A stretch of DNA of 64,000 nt from Ecdyonurus torrentis (taxonomy: Eukaryota; Arthropoda; Insecta; Ephemeroptera; Heptageniidae). Both the position numbers and the translations under genes were made by a program. The stretch spans positions 10,994,231 through 11,058,230 of the forward strand of contig OX439131.1 of the NCBI GenBank assembly GCA_949318235.1, written 5' to 3'. Shown here in pieces: positions 35,040 through 44,999 of the stretch (position 1 is its first letter; each line of letters starts with the position of its first letter). Below the pieces are notes generated by a model that saw nothing but the letters and a program-made list of their open reading frames with translations, had not been told where the DNA came from and did no database searches.

Positions 35040-35205
35040 GTCACCTATCGTTTGAGAGACGGCGGGAGAAGCAGCGAGGCCCGCGGGCGGCGAGCAGCGA
35101 GAACAAGTCGCGTGGCAAGTAAACACGCGCCACACAAAACATGCAAGCTTTTTTTTTTTTTTTTTTTTTCTTCTTCTTCTTCTTCTGAGTGCATCTTCCT
35201 TACAG
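35040..35205 (+). other. CpG-rich first exon candidate, or recursive splice site at its 3' end
   Basis: The interval 35030-35130 carries about 16 CpG dinucleotides, exceptional in this window, with a TATATAG at 35010-35016 placed about 30 bp ahead of the island. It ends with T and TTC repeats and then CATCTTCCTTACAG|GTAAGTAATT at 35205/35206. The donor is a perfect match to consensus. The same bases also form a perfect acceptor (a pyrimidine tract of about 50 nt plus CAG), so the junction has the form of a zero-length exon, or ratchet site. A frame from the ATG at 35004 is open across the island to the junction, but it is Arg/Ser/Phe-rich and probably not coding. Confidence 0.35.
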
Positions 35206-35935
35206 GTAAGTAATTGAGTGAGTATCCCCCTTACTATTGACCATACAATAATACACATAACAACATAAACAGCTAGGGGAGGAAGATTATTATGTTCTGT
35301 ACCCTAGTTCACTGACTGGACTTGTCAATACAATAAAATATTGATCTTTTAAAAGGTTAAGTGACCCACAGGTACATATGTATACAAGGAGTCATTTATA
35401 TAGTTTTTAGCTTTGAATAATGATGAATAGGTGTTAGAGATTCTGAAAAAAAAAACTTCAAAATATGATAATATAAATTTATCATGAGAGTTAATCAGGC
35501 AAGAAGAAGAAGGTCCTGGTTATGATCGTACATTTTTATATAATTTGAAAAAAACTATGATGCTCAAGATTAGTAAGATTACACATGAGACAAACATATT
35601 ATATACCCAAAATACTCGCATCACGAGAAGTGAAATATCACATTTAGAATGATTTTAATTTGTATAATTGTATTATTCTTTACACACCTATTATCTACAA
35701 CCCTTAATTAAATATTAGTAATACTAACAATTTTATATATAGGGAAAGAGAAGAAGAAGAAGAAAAAAAAAAAAAAAAAAAAGATCAAAGGCGCCTGTAA
35801 GGACTCTTCACTCGCGCTTTACTTGCATTGTTAGCGACGATTGTTGGGGGTGGATGTGTGGTTTTGGATCGATATGTCGGGCAAGCAAGCCACAGCCAAA
35901 GCGCGTCTAAAAAATTATAGGGAAGAGTAGCAGCG

Positions 35936-35970
35936 TATATAAAACCATACACTTTTACCCCCCTCGTCTA
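35936..35970 (+). promoter_or_regulatory. TATA-box core promoter candidate
   Basis: GCGTATATAAAACC is a near-ideal TATA box (35936-35944) at the edge of a GC-richer stretch (35.79-36.0 kb). The expected start about 30 bp on falls in CCCTCGTCTACC. A short ATG frame upstream (SGKQATAKARLKNYR) is not continued. Confidence 0.35.
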
Positions 35971-36011
35971 CCTCCCCCCAAACCCCCTGAGCTCGGCAAC
36001 AAGTGGTTAAA

Positions 36012-36014
<3 letters not shown>

Positions 36015-36074
<60 letters not shown>
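36015..36074. repeat. (GA)30 microsatellite
   Basis: Perfect array just downstream of the promoter-like stretch at 35.9 kb. Confidence 0.97.
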
Positions 36075-36078
<4 letters not shown>

Positions 36079-37817
36079 AAGAAGAAGAAATATATATATA
36101 TATAACGAATAAAATTTAATTTGTTAAAGTAAGAGAAATGTAATACCCTTTTAATAAATACATAAGTATTACATGATTTTTATAGCGCAAGCGTTTTATT
36201 ATTTTTATATATAAATATGTAATATTTCCCACTTATCTTAAAAATTTCAAGAATAATAAGAATTAAGAATTAATTTAAAAATTCAAATTTTTAATTCTCA
36301 ATAGTTTTCTATATTAAATAGTTCTCATAACTAATAATTTTCAATACAAGGGGGTGAAAGTGGGAGTGAAGAGGGCGTATCGAAGGAAAGGGAGGGGGTT
36401 TATACTCTCTCATGTATAAACGTATTTAGGTACAATATTGACATACTTGATCATACTTCATTTCTATTTTTTAACGAGGTATGGTTATAATATACTTCAC
36501 TTTTCACATGTACGCTGTGTTTATTAAATACAATGCATTATTTTTTTGTTAAATATATTATATATTAGAATAATGAAAAATGCTCTATTTAACTTCACAT
36601 ATATATAATATATATAAAAATATAAATTGCTGTTAAAAAATTTGTTAGCATACTTAAAAGGGGTTTTTAGAAAGAAAAAAAAGTATAGTTATAAAAAAAT
36701 GAAATAAAAAAGTTTTTCCCCCCTTATATAGCATATATGAAAGAGTTTTTTTTCCGAGTGTATTGTCCAATAATACGAACACAAGTATAACCCAGCTGTC
36801 AGAAAATACTCGCCACTCGAGGCGATCGATCGTTCAGACTAGTTGGTTCTCTCTTTTTTTTGTGAAAATAAAAAAATATATAAAAAAATCTTTTCAAACA
36901 AAATGAGGTCTTTTCATTCGCAATATCTTCTTAACCCTTTTTTTTTTTTTTTTTTTTTTTCAATCCGTCCTTTTTTATTATTATTATATATTTTTTTTGT
37001 CAAATCTCTTTTGAAATGTGAAAGCTGCCTGCAATATTATACAATATATATATACATTTTTTATTATTATTATTTTGCTGACAAAATATATATATAAAAA
37101 TCGGTTTATAAAAAATATGTTATTAAATTGAAGGGCTAAACTGAAATCTCTTTGGTTTATTTTAGTATGATTTTGATACAAATAATACTGACGATGCGAA
37201 AATAAAACATGAACGAAAAAACAAGATTTCTTTACAAAAAAAAATTATATTTAAATATTCTAAACACCTTGTCTATTGATTGGTGAAACAGGAATTGCAA
37301 CAAATTTTGCTCATTTTGTATGTAAAAAAAACAAATATAACGAGCTTATAAATACCAGTTTTTACAAAAAACACACACACACACACACTGCTAATTCACC
37401 GAGTAAATTAGAATTGAAAAGCTATGTATATTACAATGTATTTTATATATTATATTCAAAGGAACATTAATCATAATAATATGGAGTAAAATTTAATATA
37501 ACATGCAAAGAAAAGAGGTAAACTCAATCACAGACTTTCACATATTATGAACTTTATTGGTGTTCCATGTTCGTAAGAGTTCAAAATGTCCAATCAATAA
37601 TAATAATAATAGAAAACTTCATTCATGCACATAAAGTTTCCAGGTCCATATAATTATTACACAGCAAAATAAAGTTTGTTATTGAATTTCCAGTTAATTT
37701 ACCAGTGCAATATTTGCTAAGTGATCTACGCAATGCAATTAGTGACCAAAATGTAAACACACCCCCTCTTTCCATCTCATTCTTTTTCCTTTTAACCCCT
37801 TTATTTTTTTATAGAGA

Positions 37818-37825
37818 TGACGTCA
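37818..37825. promoter_or_regulatory. extended CRE palindrome GATGACGTCATC
   Basis: A 12-bp perfect palindrome around the CRE, behind a pyrimidine-rich stretch. Confidence 0.55.
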
Positions 37826-38217
37826 TCATTTTCCATTGTTGTCGTACTATCAACTGACAGAATTAACATTCGATCTTTTTCTATGTTTTTCAAGCCTTTT
37901 TTGTTATTATTATCTTAAATATAAAAATCAATAATAGATGGAAAAAAAAGAGAGATTTTTTTTTATATATTATCAAATATGGCGTTATAACAAAAGACTA
38001 TTTTATGTTATAGATGTTGTCAAATTTTTTTAAAAAAAATTCTCCTATATATTTATTATTGAAAAAGTAAAGAGAGGGACTTATCAAATTATTACTTGTG
38101 TTACTCCTCTCTTATATAATATGGCACGCGTCCCCAAATGTGTATTTGTGTCTATCAAATCAGGTATTACGTTTTATATTATTTCAAATCCAGTAGGGAA
38201 TACTTCACAAAGCTTTT

Positions 38218-38243
38218 GGGAGGGGAGGGGGTGAGGAAGGGGG
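38218..38243 (+). other. G-quadruplex motif
   Basis: GGGAGGGGAGGGGGTGAGG then AAGGGGG gives four G-runs with loops of 1, 1 and 7 nt, isolated in AT-rich DNA 330 bp left of repeat copy B. Confidence 0.55.
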
Positions 38244-38571
38244 ACGGATGAGAATTTATTTTCTATTACGATTTTCTAAATTTAAAATAAAAAAAAGCCA
38301 TTTTGAATAATTATATTTTGTATTTTTAAACTTTCAAATGATTGGAAAGCAGTTACAATAAAGACAAAATATATATTGAAGCTGTGTTGCACTTAATGCT
38401 AAAATTTTCATCTTATTTAATAGCACTAAATTAATGGTATAACTCTATGATTAGAAAATTAAACACTTATTTAAATTTAATGTATATTTCTTTAATGATT
38501 ATCATAAAATCACAAAACTTGCAGTAGTTATGATTTAGTAAATAATAAGATTTTCATCTATATTTCCATCA

Positions 38572-38800
38572 TCCATAGACAACATGAAACAACTTGTGCT
38601 AAACAATGATTAAACACAAAATGGAATCTCAGAAACTGATGACAATTTTTACCAGAATGTAAATGTGGCCCCACAAGAGAGCATTATGAAAATACTGTAA
38701 TAAAGTATGTTACTTGCGTGACTGTTTCTGTTTCTGACGGTAGAAAGAGGCAAAAATTACTATGATTGAAAATGTTGTGCGGGTTGCATAAGTCAAATTT
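38572..38800 (-). repeat. dispersed repeat family, copy B (inverted)
   Basis: This is the reverse-complement partner of 12641-12858, with exact anchors at 38767-38791 (25 nt) and 38633-38656 (24 nt) and small indels between them. Similarity fades at about 38820 on one side and about 38560 on the other. I saw no clear terminal repeats or target duplication, so the class (SINE, MITE or old transposon remnant) is unknown. Confidence 0.85.
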
Positions 38801-39025
38801 TTCTGATCAATTCTACGGTGCTAAGTTTGGATTTAAGATAAACAATTTTCTTAATAATTAGTAACAATTACAAAAGTTTACTTAAAATTTATTTTATGAA
38901 CACACCTAAGTGCGAAAGAAAACAAAATTTGCGAAGTTAACAGCATTTTCCCCCATGTGTAAGTGCTGGTAAAATGCGTTTAATCAGTTTATATAGCAAA
39001 AACAAAATATGTATGATTTATACTT

Positions 39026-39033
39026 TGACGTCA
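39026..39033. promoter_or_regulatory. CRE-type palindrome TGACGTCA
   Basis: Exact consensus within CTTTGACGTCACAAAG, 16 bp that are nearly self-complementary. Confidence 0.5.
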
Positions 39034-39039
39034 CAAAGA

Positions 39040-41279
39040 CCTATAGCGTGCAGAAAGGTTTTTCATATTAAAGATAGTTTGATTTTTTATTAGCATGAAG
39101 TATACCCCCCCTTCCACCCACTTCTATGTACACTGATATATTAAACCAACTTCATTACTCGTATGACCTCCTTGAAAAAAAAATTAAATCCGCAAAAAAA
39201 AAAAAAAAAGTAAACTCTATATCATTCAAAAAAATAACGGGATAATCTAGTAAAAATAAAATACTAGTTTTTCCCCATTTATTCAATTGAAAATTATAGA
39301 TATTAATTAATGATTTATTATTATATATATTTTTTTTACCATCTCTGTCATATTTTATTTATATATAAAATTTTAAACATGAAAACTTATAATTTTGCTA
39401 CTGTATGAATCAAATTTAATTATATAGTCTAATAAAATAGGATATAAGTATATTTCAAAAAAAAAAATAATAATAATAATAATAATATATATTTTTTTTT
39501 ATAACAATAAAAAATTATGAAGCAACATTCTTGTAAAAATAAAAATATTCCTTAAATTTGTTGACCTCATAATAAAAAATGACAATGCGAGATATATATT
39601 TTTTTATTTAAATGACAGCGGGGTGACTTATTTTTTTTTTTGTAAATCTAGAGAATGCGGAAATTTGTATAAAATATTATTATTTTTATGTATACCTGCA
39701 AGTATTATATTCACGAAGCGTGTAAAAAACTTATATATTATTATAATATGAATAATATAGTGTATATAAAATGTATTACACTGTTGAATAAATGATTTAG
39801 ATAACCTATTTAATAGAATGACAACTATTATCGTATTACATTATAATATACTAAAATGTATTTTAATATAATGCAATAACACTATATGTTGTATTTAATA
39901 ATAATAATAATAGAATTATTTAATTTACATTTCTTAAAAAAAAAATGTTATTCTTTTTGCAATATGTATTTCGTAAATTTTTATGTTAATATTTTTGCAA
40001 TCTCGTAATACTTATAGCAATATATATATATATTTTTTTTAAGTAAGAAATGTATATACGTTGTATAATAATATTGAATGTTTCTTTTTCTTGTTATTTA
40101 ATAATATTATTGTTTTTCAAAGAAATTATAATTTAATGTAAATATTATTTTTTTAATAAAATAAATTTTGTGTCATAATTTTTAAGACATTTAATTAATC
40201 AAATATATATATAAATGAAGTTTTTTTTTCAGTCATTAATTATGATTTTTTGTATGTTTTTTCTTAATTACTTATTTGAAATCAATAAAAAAAAAACATT
40301 TAGAGAAAGCAGACGATCATAATATAATATTTGTAAAATATTACACAGCAGTAATTTGAAAACCATAAAAATTTAAAAGTAGTTTCCAATAAGAAGTGTT
40401 CATTTATTTTTATATATATACTTTTTTTTTACGAAATGTTCTTATATGTATACTGAATAATCAAAATTACATATACAAAGTATGTTGGTATATTAATAAA
40501 AAAAAATGTGCGGATTTTTGTGTTTAAGTTTCAATAAAAAGTAGGTTATTGAGAAGAGTACAGAGAACCGGTCTGAATTTTCTTATAATTTACAATATAC
40601 TTCAAGCCTCTACTTAATATACAAATCCTTATTTCTAATTGTAAATATATAACAAAACAATAAAAATTATACCGTACTTCACCAAAAATGCTATTATTTT
40701 TATATATATTTTATGTATATATATATTTTTGATTTATTATACAATTCATATTAAATTTTTTGACTATCGTAAAATTCTTTTTGCGTCTGACACGCATTAT
40801 AAAATTTTTTATTATAGATAATATACGCATGATTTATAGATTTAATATTTTTTTGGCGATATTATAGAGAAAAATATACAAAAGCTAAATTTAAACAACA
40901 ATTTTTTTTATTTATATATATTTATATATATATATATAATAAAAATTGTATATATTTTTGTTTGTTATTTTTTAATTCATCAAAATATATATTAAGAAAA
41001 ACGATTTTAACAAAATTGGTAATTTTTCATGCAACAAAAAGTCAATAATGCCAATCATTATAGGGATGTATATATAAAAATATATATCACAAAAAAATAT
41101 TTTAGGATATTTTTTTTCCATTATAATAATTTGTTTATTTCTCTTTGCAGTAAAATATCGTATCAAATAATTCTCATTGATTTTTTGAAACAAATATTTT
41201 TTTTTCAGCAGTATAACGTTTACTCTATAGCAAAATATACATTTTTCATTAGTTTTCGATTGTTACATAAAGCAAGAGA
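39040..41279. other. AT-rich non-coding stretch
   Basis: (AAT)7 near 39466 and many short TA runs. No gene. Confidence 0.8.
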
Positions 41280-41331
41280 AAGAGAGTAGAGAGAGAGGTA
41301 GAGAGAGAGAGAGAGAGAGAGAGTGAGAGAG
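41280..41331. repeat. imperfect (GA)n array
   Basis: GA repeats with T interruptions, ending at GGCGGGCATAAAAG. Confidence 0.93.
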
Positions 41332-41336
41332 GCGGG

Positions 41337-41344
41337 CATAAAAG
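41337..41344 (+). promoter_or_regulatory. TATA-like box in GC-rich flanks
   Basis: GGCGGGCATAAAAGCCG has a CATAAAAG core between G/C flanks, following a GA array. About 240 bp of more balanced sequence follow (to about 41585). Confidence 0.25.
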
Positions 41345-41607
41345 CCGAAGTGCACTGCATGTGATCAATACATTATGCTATATGGATGGGTGCAGTCTAG
41401 TATGCATTGGGGAGGTTCATATATATGTTCATACTCTTGCTATTACGGTTGCGCCAAGTTGCATAGGCTACCCAACATTACATTTATGTTTAGAGGGAAG
41501 CATAACTCACAGGCTGTGCATAAATATATAAAAATCCAGACTGCAGTATATTGCGCTTGCCTGAGTGAACATAATACAGGCTAGGCACTCAATTAATTGG
41601 TATCACA

Positions 41608-41610
<3 letters not shown>

Positions 41611-41674
<64 letters not shown>
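41611..41674. repeat. (AT)32 microsatellite
   Basis: Perfect array. Confidence 0.97.
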
Positions 41675-41679
<5 letters not shown>

Positions 41680-41740
41680 CACACATTCATACATACAAAA
41701 AAAGGTCTGTCAAAGGGTAAAATATAATGTATGTTTATGA

Positions 41741-41745
<5 letters not shown>

Positions 41746-41779
<34 letters not shown>
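41746..41779. repeat. (AG)17 microsatellite
   Basis: Perfect array. Confidence 0.96.
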
Positions 41780-41780
<1 letters not shown>

Positions 41781-42109
41781 CACGCACTATACCCATTATA
41801 ATATCATGTAATTTTTTAATGACATGAGTTTAATACATAGAAAAAATTAAATTAATATGGTGTATAAAAAATTGTTTATATATTATATAATCAATATCAA
41901 ATTGTTTATTAACTTTTTTCATAATTATTATATATGAACAATATTATTTTCAATCTTTCAAAGATAATATTTTACAATTAAACATCTGTGGTTTTACACC
42001 AAAAATATTTACAATGATTAATGATTCTTTATTGAGAACAAACTTTTATAATATATTATAAAAATATAAGAATAGATAGATATTCGGAATGGGAACGATT
42101 TGTATTTAC

Positions 42110-42144
42110 CGGCGATTGAGGCTACAGTAGCCGATATCATATAA
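42110..42144 (-). CDS. candidate 35-nt internal micro-exon, product unknown
   Basis: Read on the minus strand, the stretch is preceded by AAATTTTCAG (acceptor) and followed by CCG|GTAAATAC (donor). The open frame starts with one base that completes a codon, runs eleven codons (YMISATVASIA) and leaves one G, so it ends in phase 1. It is an island of ordinary base composition inside very AT-rich DNA. Its trailing G joined to the first two bases of the candidate exon at 21820-21866 makes GAC (Asp), and the frame continues without a stop. The peptide is small and hydrophobic to neutral. I do not recognise a family. The acceptor has only a weak pyrimidine tract, so chance is possible. The agreement with the next minus-strand exon is what raises confidence. 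Confidence 0.4.
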
Positions 42145-42638
42145 CTGAAAATTTCCCCTCATTTTATATATATTTATTAATTAATGATTGTAAACTATTT
42201 ACTCAAATTTGTATTAAAAGTGACAATGATTACATTTTAATTAATGATATAATAGTTTTATTATGTATGATGGTCATGTAGTAATTTGAAACACGTTTGT
42301 TTTTATTTTTTCTTCTTCTTTTTGGAACAATACATGGATAAATTTATATGTTTCTATCATAAGACAAAAAATATTATATTAAAATATAAAAGATAATTCT
42401 GGCAGATTAATAGTATATTCTATAAACTTTTCAAATTTTATCAAGATCAATTTTTTCTCATAAATTTACTAATAGAATTTTTTTCTTTTCTTTCTTTTTT
42501 TTATATATTACGATTATTATCTTAAAATTTAAAAAAAAAATAGTTAATGCCTTAAGCAAATTTTTATAAAAGTTAATATATTTTTTTAATATAATAAAAT
42601 GGCAATATGCCAATTTTTATACTAAAAAAGTTGAAATA

Positions 42639-42674
<36 letters not shown>

Positions 42675-43428
42675 ACCGATTATGAATATAACGTGGAAAA
42701 AGAAAAGAAGAGAGCTTCCGGATAAGAAGTGCGCATGATTAAAAAGTGTTTTTAAAATTATACAATAAAATTTCACCGAATTATGAACTATAATTCGACA
42801 CAAATATAAAATGAAAGCCTGTCAACATAATTATTATTGTCTTATAAAAATAACAGTAAAAAAAGTTAGCATATATGATACACCTACTTCTTTAAAGTAA
42901 TAATAAAATCTTTATTCTATAAATATTAATATACTATAATCTGTATATATATATCGATGAATATACTATACATAATGCAATAAGAAGCTATAAAATTATT
43001 TAAATTATTATATTATTACAAGCCAATAATTTATTGATATACATAACTTCAATTGCTAAATCATAAAATAATGAATAAATTATCCACTTTTTGTATTATA
43101 TCTTATGGGGAATTTGTATTTTGTAACAATATGTGTTGTATATAGTTTTAAAATACTTTTAATATGTAAATGATTTTTGGGGTTTAAAAATCTAAAATAT
43201 TTATGCTAAATAAATCTCCTAAAAGAAATTTATGTCAGAAAGGTCATATACGCGTATTTATTTTTTATTTTTCTTTGAATGTTAATTTACTTTGAAACAA
43301 ACGTAAAAAGTGTGTTTTTCTCTTATTTCTTTATATTCTTTATAATGCTGGTTAAAGAGAACTCTTATAAGAACTTGTACAGCGTTTTTTTACAATGCAC
43401 AAAACATGACGAATATTTGTTAAAAAAG

Positions 43429-43432
<4 letters not shown>

Positions 43433-43470
<38 letters not shown>
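43433..43470. repeat. A38 homopolymer
   Basis: Uninterrupted poly(A). Confidence 0.97.
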
Positions 43471-43472
<2 letters not shown>

Positions 43473-43609
43473 TAAATACGTAATGACTTTTACGAAGCAA
43501 GTAAATTGAAATACTTATAAGACTTCATACACTTTTTTTTTTCTGGTCGTAAGAGAAAAATATATATTTATATATCAAAAGCGACAAAGTGAACCAACCC
43601 CTTCTATAT

Positions 43610-43619
43610 ATCACGTGAT
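43610..43619. promoter_or_regulatory. E-box palindrome ATCACGTGAT
   Basis: A 10-bp palindrome matching the symmetric bHLH-Zip (USF/MITF-type) site. Confidence 0.3.
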
Positions 43620-44349
43620 TATAGACTACGTGAACTATAATGAAATAATTTTATTAGTACGATGTACGTAGGTATGTATGTACAATACAGTAATTGTAAG
43701 TGCCAAATTTTATGTCAGCTCGTTTTTAGTGAAGCAATATCCCTTAGCCATAAAATACTATAGTAATAAAAAAATTGAATGTCTGTCTTTATATTTATGT
43801 CTTATACAAAAGGTCGGTCCTTATAATAAAATTTGATCTTCTAATCCTATACTTTTTTTTTTATGAAATCAATATATTTATTATATTTATAGTAAATATA
43901 ATTTTTGGAGGAAATAGTCATGACTAAACGACTATAAATTTAAAAAATATATAAGAGATAACTTACCTTAATTAAAAATAATTAAATAATTAGTTATTTG
44001 TTATAAGAAACGTAATAGATGTTGTTGACAACTTATTTTCTTTAATGAAAATTATAATTAACAATTATAAACACCAGATGTTAATCAATTGTTATAATCC
44101 ACAATTAAATACGTATCACGTGTATAATATTTTTAGGTGCGTCACACCTTTTTTAACACTATTTTTAAAAAAAACACGCACTCACTAATTATTTTTTTAT
44201 CACTAATTTATATATATATATTAACACATTTGGGGGTATTTCTTCCCTTAAAATTATAAAAGTTGTTTTCACTAAGAATAATTAAAACTAAAAAAAAAAA
44301 AAAAAAGTTTGGCGCGGCGGATGTCGCGATATATAATTGTACAGTTTAT

Positions 44350-44415
44350 ATGGAGTATCAAGATTTTTGGGAATTGTTCCTTTGCGCGAGACCGCGAGCG
44401 CCACACTGTTTGATG
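44350..44415 (+). CDS. candidate exon 1 of a small GC-rich transcription unit
   Basis: The exon ends at GATG|GTAAGTTTAC, a consensus donor. Two frames are open. One starts at the ATG at 44350 and gives 22 codons (MEYQDFWELFLCARPRAPHC plus two) up to the donor in phase 0, but it meets TGA immediately after splicing. The other reads GVSRFLGIVPLRETASATLF then Asp and leaves one base; it continues open across the splice to 44469. The second frame has an upstream TAA at 44334-44336, so its start would have to come from an acceptor (TTGTACAG, 44337-44344) or lie further upstream. ATATATAA at 44331 could be a TATA box instead. The GC content is far above that of the flanks. Function unknown. Confidence 0.3.
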
Positions 44416-44468
44416 GTAAGTTTACACGAGAACCGCGGGCCCCCCTCTACTTACCCCCACCCTTCCAG

Positions 44469-44581
44469 TGTTGAGCGCGCAGACATTTACCGTCCATACA
44501 CGAGCGCCACCGCTTCTCTCAATCAACATTTTTTATAATTCTTTGCCTCAACTCCTTCCTTCATCTCATCTTTCCTTATAA
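44469..44581 (+). CDS. candidate exon 2 after a 53-bp intron, with stop
   Basis: This follows a strong acceptor: a C/T-rich stretch ending ACCCCCACCCTTCCAG at 44468. With the donor at 44416 it defines a 53-bp intron. In the phase left by the second frame of the upstream exon, it reads Val then LSAQTFTVHTRAPPLLSINI and continues to a TAA at 44579-44581. The tail becomes AT-rich and Leu/Ser-rich, so the real 3' end may be earlier or non-coding. CGAGCGCCAC occurs in both exons, which hints at a local duplication. The minus strand of the same interval also shows a GTAAGT and a CAG, so strand assignment is tentative. No family recognised. Confidence 0.3.
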
Positions 44582-44724
44582 AAAAAATTTCATCCTCCCT
44601 TTTCTATAAAACCGTGAGATTCTTTTTATCCTTCTTTTTTTTATATGTGTATATATTTTTATATATAAAGGGTATTTTTGTTTCCCCACTATAGATGGCA
44701 TATGAATCGTTATTTTGATTGTAG

Positions 44725-44850
44725 GGGCGGATGGTAGACGTGTCTGGCGGTGGTGTGGGGGGTTCCCCGCGTGTCTGTCTCTCTGTCTGCTCTGACCATG
44801 TGTGTGTATGTCAAGGTCACGCAGCCTCCCTCAGGTCTACTAGCTGCTGA
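44725..44850 (+). CDS. GC-rich open stretch behind an acceptor, possible exon
   Basis: The sequence follows GTTATTTTGATTGTAG, a good acceptor, and one frame is open for 41 codons from the first base: GRMVDVSGGGVGGSPRVCLS, then a Cys-rich segment, ending in TGA. A second frame from about 44800 stays open longer and reads KVTQPPSGLLAADISSPAP. Possible donors are AAG|GTCACG and CAG|GTCTAC inside the stretch. GC content is high, and the region sits 140 bp downstream of the two-exon candidate, so they may be parts of one transcript. The glycine and cysteine richness partly reflects GT/TCTG simple sequence, which lowers confidence. Confidence 0.22.
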   Translation, partial: GRMVDVSGGGVGGSPRVCLSVCSDHVCVCQGHAASLRSTSC

Positions 44851-44999
44851 TATCTCATCTCCCGCGCCAACACTGAATGCATTCTTTTTTGACCTGCTGC
44901 TAAACTTCGCCCCGCATCATGTAACCTTTTTCTTTATCATCACCACTTCGTATATGAATGCTTTCAACATATTATAAGCCACCTGTATGGGATTCTCAT

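Larger units (their letters stand above)
42145..44330. other. AT-rich non-coding stretch
   Basis: A28 at 42642, A38 at 43433 and one E-box palindrome. No gene. Confidence 0.75.

Noticed and set aside
35876..35925. ATG frame SGKQATAKARLKNYR resembling a histone H2A start
   Set aside because: The similarity ends within a few residues and a stop follows quickly. No histone fold sequence.
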